Assembly: GCA_021825225.1 (NCBI GenBank)
Contig: JAKAIH010000228.1
Location: forward strand, 1 to 5,329
From: Pseudomonadota bacterium
GTDB taxonomy: Bacteria; Pseudomonadota; Gammaproteobacteria; Burkholderiales; SG8-39
Length of the DNA stretch: 5,329 bases
Direction: 5' to 3'
Below the pieces are notes generated by a model that was not told where the DNA came from, searched no databases, and worked only from the letters and a program-made list of their open reading frames with translations. The position numbers were made by a program, and so were the translations under genes. Below, piece after piece: positions 1-5,329 of this stretch (the first letter of the stretch is position 1; each line of letters starts with the position of its first letter).

Positions 1-852
1 GCCGGTGAGATTTTCACCTTCGAACCGGATTTCGCTCGCCATCGACAAATGCGGATCGCCGCACAGGAACACCACATTCTCGATACGCTTGTCGGCGATG
101 AACGAGAACAGCGCGCGCAGCGAATGCGGAAAACCGTCCCAGCCATCGGAGCGCGCCGCGTAAGCGTCGCTGCCCTGCGTCGCATTCAGAAACGGCACGA
201 CCACGCTCGGCGAGAGCACGAACTTCGGCTTGTCCGCATACGCCGGCTCGCGCTGTCTGTCGTCGAGCCAGAATGTCAGCGCGGCGAATTGTTCGGGCGA
301 CATGATCTGCGCGCGGCCCTTGCGCCCGGTGCGCGTATCGCAGGCAAAAAATGCAAAGCCGCCGGCCTCGAACGAATAAAAATAGTTCGGCGCGACGGTG
401 GACGGCGTGACGCCGGCAGCCGAACAAAGCACCGCCGCATTGGCCGGGGCATGCGCAAGCTGGTAGTCCTCGAACGCGCCCAGGCCCCATTTCCTGTTGT
501 CCAGGTGTTCCTGATCCCCCTTGTCTTCAGGGTGCCAGTCGTCGCTCACCTCGTGATCGTCCAGCATCATGTACGTCGGCAGCCGGCGCAGCACTTCGCG
601 CGCGTTCGGCGCGGTCCATACCTCGCGGTAAGCGTCGTAGAAGCGCGCCCTGCGGTCCTTGGGATCGAACAGCCCGGCGGTGGCATCGGCATAGATCTGG
701 TCGCCGGCGAGCAGCAGCAGCGAGGGTGCGTCCGGCCCATTCGCCTCTGCCAGCTCGCGCAGCCGGCCGAATGTCGCGTCGGCCTGTTCGCGGTCTATCA
801 TTGCCGCCGAGTAGCGGCAGCTCCCCAGCGCAAAGCAGATCGCATTGCGCCC
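1..852 (-). other. Module 3: PhoD-like metallophosphatase core, truncated by the window edge
   Basis: Residues 1475-1758 and beyond. The core starts with ICFALGSCRYSAAM (1479-1492), the PhoD pattern of a strand ending in GSC plus Arg. LLLLAGDQIYAD (1519-1530) gives Asp1525 and Tyr1528, which in Bacillus PhoD are metal ligands. MMLDDHEVSDDW (1569-1580) is the conserved DDHE block with Asp and His ligands. FFACDTRTGR (1642-1651) is the next conserved strand. LCGDPHLS (1737-1744) is the GDxH metal-binding motif. All key residues visible so far are present, so activity on phosphomonoesters or diesters is plausible. PhoD enzymes are usually exported by the Tat system; here the module is internal to a protein with no signal peptide. 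The end of the core lies outside the window. Confidence 0.88.
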
Positions 853-3800
853 TGAATCGAGCCTCTCCAGCAGCGCCCGCGACAACAGGACCGAGTCCGG
901 GCGCGCTTCGTAGCCGGCGTCGCAGACACGGCGCGCCTGCATGCCTTGCTTCAATTGATCGGCCCAGTGTTTGCGCTCCTCCAGCGTCGCGGCGTCGTAG
1001 CCGGCGGGCAGCTGGCGCACGTTCGCGGCCAGGCCCGGAACAGAAGCTTGAGCCTTGACCGCAGCATCGGCAGCTGCCTTCGCCTCGATCCCGGCGGGCT
1101 TCAACGGCTCCGCCGATGCCTTGTCGCCCTTCTTCGTATCGCGCTCGACCGAAGCGTAGGCGCCCACGATCAGAATCTCGAAACGATCCTCCGGAAGGCC
1201 GGGAAGCGGAACATCGATCACCCCCATCAGATCGGGCGCCCTCCGGGGCTGCCGGGAAATGTCCATGCCGAACGCGTAGCCGGGGACCGGATGGCCCTGC
1301 GCATCGAGCACGAGCGCGATAATGAAATACGCAGGAACATATTCGTCGTCGCTGCGGCACCAGATGCGCGCGCTCCATCGCTCGATTCCTTCCTCGTCCT
1401 TCTGCTTGCGCGTCCAGCCGAGCACCGGCCCGATGAGCGGCGGCAGCGCAAAGTGCGGGTGGCGGTCCAGCGGCTTCCCGGCTTCGAACCCGGCGGCGTC
1501 ATCGAGAAAGCCGGAGATTTTCGGATAGACCTTGTCCTTGGCGCTCTTGCCTATCAGCGGATCGAGATGGCCGTAGCCGCGGATCACCTTCCGGTCGCGG
1601 CGCCTGGGATCGACGCCGAAGATATCCTCCAGCAGCTTCAGCGAGCGCGCCGTGGTGTCGGGATGAAACACATCGTTCTTTTCCCCGTGCACGAAGCGCA
1701 CAGAAAAGTTGAAATACTTTCCGATGTTGTCGTCGGTGACGTAGGCATTGCAGCCGTCGTAATCCGTCAGGCGCTTTGAAAACGCGTACTTTCCGGTCTG
1801 CTCGAAAGTCTTGAGATTGGTGTGGCCGAGCAGATCGCCCAGCGCGTTGAGCATGGTCTTATCGACGTTTGCGTGCTCGAACAGCCGCCCGAACACCCCG
1901 GCCGAGCGGTTGCAGTTGGCGATATGGATGTTGGATCTGCACGGAGGCCAGATCTTGTGCGCCTGCAGCTCCGAATCCGGATAGGGATAGGTGTACAGGA
2001 TCCGGTCCAGCAGCGCGTTCTGCCAGTCGGCGCTGTCGTCTACCGAGCTGTACATGAAATGCGCAAGCATGTAGCGGCGCAGGGCGGCGGCGAGATGGCC
2101 GCGAAAGCGGTTGCCCTGGGACAGGGTGATCAGCGGCCCGACCTGCAGCAGCACGGCGCTGCGCACCTTGCCCGCGAGCTTGCCGGCGAGTACCGCACTG
2201 CAGAACATCGCCGAGCCGATGCAATGCGCGACGACATCGAGCTTCTCCCGCCTGGTTTCAGCCAGGACATATTGCACGATGGCCGGAATGTCGTTGATTG
2301 CGACCTGGTCCAGCGTCCATTGGTCGAACGACGAGGGCACGGCGATGCTGGTGCGCAGCTCCGCCACCCACACATCGAATTCCTTGTCCGCCAGATGGCT
2401 CGCCAGATTGGGTTTCAGTTGCGGATGCGAGAACTGGATGCCGCCCGAGCCGAATCCGTGGATCAGCAGCACCGGCTTGGTGCCGGGCCTGGATTTGGAG
2501 CGATAGCGCGTGAGCGGCAGGATCAGATTCCCATCCGCCTTGAATTGCGAAACCGGCGCGGTCACTCGATGGCGCTCCATGTGCAGCCCGTGGTGTTCTT
2601 CGAGCGGACCCGGGACGCGCCTCAGATCGCGCCGCGGATCCTGCTTTTCATATTCGGGCAGGCGAAAACTCCAGAAATGCACTTTGGCCACCACGCGCGC
2701 GAGGAACAGGCCGATCGCAGCCAGATCCATCATCGCAGTCGGACCATCGACGCTGCGCACGATCTGCAACTGCGCGGCGAAGCGGCGCACCATGTGCTCC
2801 AGGTCGATTATCAGTGTCCCCACTTCCCGCGACGCGCCTTCAGGCGGCGTGACCATGACCTCGAGCCTGGACAGCTGCCGCCAGGGATTGCCGTCGCGCA
2901 CGTATTGCAGCGTTTTCAGGCCGCGAACCTGCGTTCCTGCGGGCAAAAGCTCCTGGCCATCGTGCGTGAGCGCGCTCTGCAACTCCATTTCGTAGCGCAG
3001 GTAGCGCACTTCGCCGACGTTCGTCGCCAGCTTCACGGCCAGGCACAGAGACTTCCACCGGAACGGTTTGTGTTCGCGCTGCTGCTGGAATCCGTCGCTG
3101 AGCGCGCGCGCGCCGATCCAGGTCCAGATTGCGCGCGGCAGGCGCTGCCACCACCGGCTGCACGCGCGCTCCATCCAGTACACGCTGCCGCTCACAGGCG
3201 CGGGCGCGCCGCCCTGGACGGCGAGAGTCGCCTGTTTCAAGGTTACGCGGTGCGGCCCTTTGCGCAGGAAATTTCGGATGTCGCCGATTTCGCCGAACTC
3301 CACTTCCAGTTCGCAGGGCACTTCCTCCTTGGGATTTTGCGTAAGCCTCAGCCCGCCTTTCATCTTCTCGGCAAAGCGAACCGTCGTGTTCGACTTGGGC
3401 GCGGCTTGGGCCCCCTGCAACTCCGGCGGCGCGGGCAGGTCTGCCGGCGGCCGCTTGACGCAATCGATGCTCCAGCCCTGGACCCTGGCATAGCGCGCAA
3501 TCGCGCGCTCCGCCAGCGCGGTAATGGTCAGCAGAGGATTGATCCCCAGCGCCACCGGCACGATGGACCCGTCCAGCACCAGCAGTCCGTCGTGGACGCG
3601 CGTGTAGTCCCCGCGTACGCCAGGGTCGTAGACCCGGCCGAGGTCGTCCACCACGCCGGTTCTCCAGTCGTCCCCCATCGCGCAGCCGCCCAAGGGGTGC
3701 ACCGACAGCAGCTTGCCCTCGGGTTTGTTGCCCGAGAGTATCCCTGAAACATCTTCCGGCAGCGGCTGCCATAGCGGGCTGCGCAGGTAAATACCGCCAA

Positions 3801-5274
3801 GGGCCTCCGCCTTGCTCAGGATTGCGTCCTGACGCGCGTACAGCGGATTTTTGCCGGCGCTTTTCCATGCCACTTTGATCGCGCCGTTTCCGCGCACGCC
3901 TTCCCAGCCCTCGACCAGCTCGAGACGGCCGCGCGCGCCGTCGTCGCCCATCGCCGCAAAGATCTGGGTGCGCTCGATTGCGCGCGCGTCCACTGCGGCA
4001 GGATCGGGATCGTCGGGCCCGTGCGTGCTGCAGTCGAAGCGCGCGAGCTGCGCCGGCAATGCGCCGGTGGTGACGATCTCCTCGAACACCCGGCGCAGCG
4101 CCGAGGGGATTCCCAACTCTTCGATCACGACGCGTTCGGCGCGCGTGCTGCCGATCTCGACCTTGCCGGTAATCGTGGGGCCGATGTCGAGCTTCAGCGG
4201 TGCGCTGTCCTCCTGCGCGGCATTGACGCCGGTGTCCTGATCGTAGAGCACGCTGATCATGTCGCCGTTGCCGGAGAAGCGCGCACCGAGCTTGTCGGAA
4301 AGCCGCAGCCCGGGCGCACGCGAACGCAGCAGGATTTCGGTCGAGCCCAGCGTGCCGGCCGCGAGCACGACGTGGCGTGCGCGCACCGCCCGCGGCGGCT
4401 TTCCCGCGCCCGCATCCGGTGGCGGGTGGCGCGTACTGGTCTGGTCGAAGTGAACTGCCCACGAAACCTCGCTCCTGCCCTCCGTGACCTTCTCCAGCTT
4501 CTCCACACGCGATACCGTGGCGTTCGTGAACAGCCTGGCGCCGAAGCGTCTGGCCAGCGGCAGATAATTCATCGCCAGCGTATTCTTCGCCCAGTTGTTG
4601 CAGCCGGTGACGCAGTTGCCGACACGCTGGCACGGGTGCTGCGTCACGCCCTGCGCATTGACGCCGCCGGCGAAATTCACCGCAATTTTTGCCGGACGCG
4701 CTTTTGTGCCGGCCGCCTTGGCGAATTCGCCGAGCGCACGATATTTGTCCAAGTCCTCTACCGGGGCCTCTTTGACGCCGAGCATGGCTTCCGCATCGCT
4801 GTAAAACCGGTCCTGCGCAGCAGCCTCGCGCCGCAACTCGGCCGGCCAGGCCGGATCTTCGAACACTTCCGGATCGGCGCGCTCGGCCACGCTTGCATTG
4901 ATCAGCGAGCCACCGCCCAGGCCATTGCCGACCAGCACGCTAACATCCGCGCCCAGGCGAAAGTCGAACAGGCCGTCGGCTTTCCCTTTGAATTGCGCAT
5001 CGTCGTAGCGGCTGAAGCGCACACAGCCGGGGAGCTCGGACAGGCTAGCCGGAAAAGTCCCGGGAACATACTCCTGCCCGCGTTCCAGCACGCAGACCTT
5101 GAGCTGCGTTCCCTTGTCGTCTACGGCCTGCGCCAGTCGCGCCGCCGCGACCGCACCGCCGTAGCCGCTGCCAACCACGACGACATCGAAATCGATGGGC
5201 TCGAGTGCGCTTTTGTCGAGTGCGGAGAATAGATCCTCGACCCCTTCGGCCAGCCACTGCGGGCGATAGTTCAT
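1..5274 (-). CDS. Giant multidomain enzyme: GMC oxidoreductase / alpha-beta hydrolase / PhoD-like phosphatase fusion (3' end outside window)
   Basis: One reading frame of 1758 codons without a stop, running off the left edge. Domains in order: FAD-binding GMC oxidoreductase of cholesterol-oxidase type (about 1-600), unassigned connecting region (601-915), alpha/beta-hydrolase (916-1278), PhoD_N-like beta domain (1279-1378), linker and helical stretch (1379-1474), PhoD-type metallophosphatase core (1475 to edge). Motifs of all three enzymes lie in the same frame, so a frameshift or read-through is not needed to join them. The ATG at 5274 is chosen because AAAGGGAG sits 7 nt upstream and the FAD motif follows at residue 35, normal for this family. 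The 18 in-frame codons upstream contain neither a stop nor ATG, GTG or TTG. The N-terminus is polar, with no Sec or Tat signal, so the protein is probably cytoplasmic. The PhoD core normally continues about 100 residues past GDxH, so I infer a full length of about 1850-1900. Substrate unknown; the names cholesterol oxidase and alkaline phosphatase describe families only. Confidence 0.93.
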   Translation of the reverse strand, partial: MNYRPQWLAEGVEDLFSALDKSALEPIDFDVVVVGSGYGGAVAAARLAQAVDDKGTQLKVCVLERGQEYVPGTFPASLSELPGCVRFSRYDDAQFKGKADGLFDFRLGADVSVLVGNGLGGGSLINASVAERADPEVFEDPAWPAELRREAAAQDRFYSDAEAMLGVKEAPVEDLDKYRALGEFAKAAGTKARPAKIAVNFAGGVNAQGVTQHPCQRVGNCVTGCNNWAKNTLAMNYLPLARRFGARLFTNATVSRVEKLEKVTEGRSEVSWAVHFDQTSTRHPPPDAGAGKPPRAVRARHVVLAAGTLGSTEILLRSRAPGLRLSDKLGARFSGNGDMISVLYDQDTGVNAAQEDSAPLKLDIGPTITGKVEIGSTRAERVVIEELGIPSALRRVFEEIVTTGALPAQLARFDCSTHGPDDPDPAAVDARAIERTQIFAAMGDDGARGRLELVEGWEGVRGNGAIKVAWKSAGKNPLYARQDAILSKAEALGGIYLRSPLWQPLPEDVSGILSGNKPEGKLLSVHPLGGCAMGDDWRTGVVDDLGRVYDPGVRGDYTRVHDGLLVLDGSIVPVALGINPLLTITALAERAIARYARVQGWSIDCVKRPPADLPAPPELQGAQAAPKSNTTVRFAEKMKGGLRLTQNPKEEVPCELEVEFGEIGDIRNFLRKGPHRVTLKQATLAVQGGAPAPVSGSVYWMERACSRWWQRLPRAIWTWIGARALSDGFQQQREHKPFRWKSLCLAVKLATNVGEVRYLRYEMELQSALTHDGQELLPAGTQVRGLKTLQYVRDGNPWRQLSRLEVMVTPPEGASREVGTLIIDLEHMVRRFAAQLQIVRSVDGPTAMMDLAAIGLFLARVVAKVHFWSFRLPEYEKQDPRRDLRRVPGPLEEHHGLHMERHRVTAPVSQFKADGNLILPLTRYRSKSRPGTKPVLLIHGFGSGGIQFSHPQLKPNLASHLADKEFDVWVAELRTSIAVPSSFDQWTLDQVAINDIPAIVQYVLAETRREKLDVVAHCIGSAMFCSAVLAGKLAGKVRSAVLLQVGPLITLSQGNRFRGHLAAALRRYMLAHFMYSSVDDSADWQNALLDRILYTYPYPDSELQAHKIWPPCRSNIHIANCNRSAGVFGRLFEHANVDKTMLNALGDLLGHTNLKTFEQTGKYAFSKRLTDYDGCNAYVTDDNIGKYFNFSVRFVHGEKNDVFHPDTTARSLKLLEDIFGVDPRRRDRKVIRGYGHLDPLIGKSAKDKVYPKISGFLDDAAGFEAGKPLDRHPHFALPPLIGPVLGWTRKQKDEEGIERWSARIWCRSDDEYVPAYFIIALVLDAQGHPVPGYAFGMDISRQPRRAPDLMGVIDVPLPGLPEDRFEILIVGAYASVERDTKKGDKASAEPLKPAGIEAKAAADAAVKAQASVPGLAANVRQLPAGYDAATLEERKHWADQLKQGMQARRVCDAGYEARPDSVLLSRALLERLDSGRNAICFALGSCRYSAAMIDREQADATFGRLRELAEANGPDAPSLLLLAGDQIYADATAGLFDPKDRRARFYDAYREVWTAPNAREVLRRLPTYMMLDDHEVSDDWHPEDKGDQEHLDNRKWGLGAFEDYQLAHAPANAAVLCSAAGVTPSTVAPNYFYSFEAGGFAFFACDTRTGRKGRAQIMSPEQFAALTFWLDDRQREPAYADKPKFVLSPSVVVPFLNATQGSDAYAARSDGWDGFPHSLRALFSFIADKRIENVVFLCGDPHLSMASEIRFEGENLTG
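853..1140 (-). other. Ala/Lys-rich linker and charged helical stretch
   Basis: Residues 1379-1474. The first part (1379-1413) is of low complexity, dominated by Ala, Lys, Asp and Pro, and reads like a flexible tether (KAAADAAVKAQASVPG). The second part (about 1423-1474) is charged and helix-prone (ATLEERKHWADQLKQGM, then SVLLSRALLERLDSGR). It lies between the PhoD_N-like beta domain and the metallophosphatase core. No catalytic motif was seen. Confidence 0.6.
1120..1440 (-). other. PhoD_N-like beta domain
   Basis: Residues 1279-1385. The start PLIGPVLGWT followed by RWSARIWCRS (1299-1308) matches the way PhoD-type phosphatases begin, where a Gly-Pro segment is followed by SARIWxR in a small beta-sandwich. 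Later strands (AYFIIALVLDAQGHPVPGY, then FEILIVGAYASVER at 1365-1378) fit a beta-sandwich. Its presence indicates that a complete PhoD-type protein, not just the catalytic core, is appended after the hydrolase. Assignment rests on motif and order, not on strong identity. Confidence 0.6.
1441..2529 (-). other. Module 2: alpha/beta-hydrolase with Cys at the nucleophile position
   Basis: Residues 916-1278. A first strand PVLLIHGFGSGG (934-945) supplies the HGFG oxyanion-hole motif. The nucleophile elbow reads VVAHCIGSAMF (1014-1024): in the usual GxSxG pattern the first Gly is Ala1016 and the Ser is Cys1018. The acid is most likely Asp1201 in FVHGEKNDVFHP and the base His1236 in GYGHLDPLIG, both at the expected places. 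Residues 1050-1180 between elbow and acid would form a large lid. Length fits the family, and all three triad positions are filled, so the domain looks intact. Expected chemistry is ester or thioester cleavage, or acyl transfer, on a product or substrate of the oxidoreductase. The Cys nucleophile recalls dienelactone hydrolase and PHA synthase, although overall resemblance to those is not evident. Confidence 0.85.
2530..3474 (-). other. Connecting region between oxidoreductase and hydrolase, function unknown
   Basis: Residues 601-915. Residues 629-660, starting TTVRFAEKMKG, recall a segment that often follows the GMC domain in GMC-hydrolase proteins, but I cannot name a domain. Alternating hydrophobic and charged residues in 640-700 and 750-835 look beta-rich (for example EVPCELEVEFGEIGD and RLEVMVTPPEG). 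Two helices stand out. Residues 699-725 contain five Trp and several Arg (YWMERACSRWWQRLPRAIW). Residues 846-868 are hydrophobic with a few charges (TAMMDLAAIGLFLARVVAKV). Neither is a convincing membrane span; interfacial membrane contact or a substrate cap is possible. The segment 885-905 is Arg/His-rich and leads into the first strand of the hydrolase. Confidence 0.6.
3475..5274 (-). other. Module 1: FAD-dependent GMC oxidoreductase, cholesterol-oxidase (class I) type
   Basis: Residues 1-600. The dinucleotide-binding fold opens with VVVVGSGYGG (31-40), then LKVCVLERG with Glu64 as the expected ribose-binding acid. GNGLGGGSLIN (116-126) is the second FAD/GMC signature. A Cys-containing stretch (Cys215, Cys221, Cys225, then NNWAKNT) is typical of the long bacterial members. 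VVLAAGTLGSTEILLRS (302-318) is the counterpart of the second GMC signature. SVHPLGGCAMG (524-534) carries His526, and NPLLTITALAER begins with Asn579; these match the active-site His and Asn of class I cholesterol oxidases (family knowledge). The expected reaction is oxidation of a secondary alcohol, with oxygen or another acceptor taking the electrons. Cofactor binding is well supported. A sterol substrate is not: many relatives act on other alcohols or are uncharacterised. Confidence 0.92.
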
Positions 5275-5281
5275 GGCAACG

Positions 5282-5289
5282 CTCCCTTT
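5282..5289 (-). promoter_or_regulatory. Shine-Dalgarno sequence for the fusion gene
   Basis: The minus strand reads AAAGGGAG, followed by the 7-nt spacer CGTTGCC and ATG at 5274-5272. Spacing and purine content are good for ribosome binding. This is the main sequence argument for the start, because the frame itself stays open to the right edge with no other usable start codon. Confidence 0.8.
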
Positions 5290-5311
5290 CGTTGCGTGTC
5301 CTGCACGGCAC

Positions 5312-5329
5312 GGCGCTTTTCCTAGCGCC
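5312..5329. repeat. Perfect 6-bp inverted repeat at the window edge
   Basis: On the minus strand GGCGCT and AGCGCC pair perfectly around the loop AGGAAA, 37 nt before the start codon. It may be the tail of a transcription terminator or leader hairpin belonging to whatever lies to the right, or chance in GC-rich DNA. No T run follows on the minus strand, and the flank on the right is cut off, so no function can be assigned. The remaining leader (5290-5311) shows no recognisable promoter; the true promoter is probably outside the window. Confidence 0.35.

Noticed and set aside
49..855. Plus-strand open frame of 268 codons
   Set aside because: Antisense to the PhoD core, ending at a sense TCA codon; no homology-like motif.
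527..1378. Minus-strand open frame of 283 codons in another register
   Set aside because: Out-of-frame shadow with Arg/Ala/Gly-rich composition, overlapping the PhoD motifs of the true frame.
946..1779. Plus-strand open frame of 277 codons
   Set aside because: Antisense to the linker, beta domain and hydrolase end; it stops at a sense TCA codon.
2578..2580. Internal ATG (Met899) as a separate start for the hydrolase
   Set aside because: No Shine-Dalgarno sequence at proper spacing, and the frame is continuous on both sides. Independent translation cannot be supported.
1822..3747. Plus-strand open frame of 641 codons
   Set aside because: It is codon-aligned antisense to the fusion gene. Its length reflects only the scarcity of TTA, CTA and TCA in the GC-rich sense frame. 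The translation is rich in Arg, His and Gln with no recognisable motif.
2840..4633. Minus-strand open frame of 597 codons in another register
   Set aside because: It overlaps the real frame on the same strand, is extremely rich in Arg, Ala and Gly, and has no conserved motif, whereas the true frame has family signatures throughout this stretch.
4021..5232. Plus-strand open frame of 403 codons
   Set aside because: Same codon-aligned antisense effect, over the FAD module; it stops at a sense CTA codon and shows no family motif.
5275..5329. Extension of the protein upstream of the chosen ATG
   Set aside because: The frame is open but has no ATG, GTG or TTG in these 18 codons, and a good ribosome binding site precedes the chosen ATG. 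Only a start outside the window would allow it.
5312..5329. Rho-independent terminator of a neighbouring gene
   Set aside because: A short stem with no T run on the minus strand, and the plus-strand downstream flank is cut off; kept only as an inverted repeat.

Overview
The window is almost entirely one very long gene on the minus strand. It starts at an ATG at 5274-5272 and stays open, without a stop, through 1758 codons to the left edge, where it is cut off. I translated this frame codon by codon. Three enzyme modules lie in the same frame with no frameshift: an FAD-dependent GMC oxidoreductase of the class I cholesterol-oxidase type (residues about 1-600), an alpha/beta-hydrolase (about 916-1275) and a PhoD-like metallophosphatase (about 1279 to beyond 1758, with its own N-terminal beta domain). 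Segments without a clear family (601-915 and about 1379-1474) separate them.

The sequence is GC-rich with a strongly GC-biased third codon position. The GMC-hydrolase part resembles proteins of proteobacteria and actinobacteria. A GC-rich proteobacterium, perhaps a betaproteobacterium, is the most natural guess, but nothing here fixes the taxon. No RNA gene, mobile element or CRISPR repeat was seen.

Layout from right to left (5' to 3' of the gene): 5329-5275 is a leader with a small perfect hairpin at the very edge and a good Shine-Dalgarno sequence 7 nt before the ATG; 5274-3475 is the oxidoreductase; 3474-2530 is an unassigned connecting region with a Trp/Arg-rich helix; 2529-1441 is the hydrolase, with Cys in place of Ser at the nucleophile elbow; 1440-1120 is a PhoD_N-like beta domain; about 1140-853 is an Ala/Lys linker and a charged helical stretch; 852-1 is the phosphatase core, cut just after its GDxH motif.

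A possible reading is an intracellular multifunctional enzyme acting in sequence on one lipid-like substrate: oxidation of a hydroxyl group, cleavage or transfer of an acyl group, and removal of a phosphate ester. Order and substrate are inference. The three-module architecture, the Cys nucleophile and the lack of an export signal on a protein with a PhoD module are the points that deserve attention. Several long open frames on both strands overlap the gene and are shadows of it.
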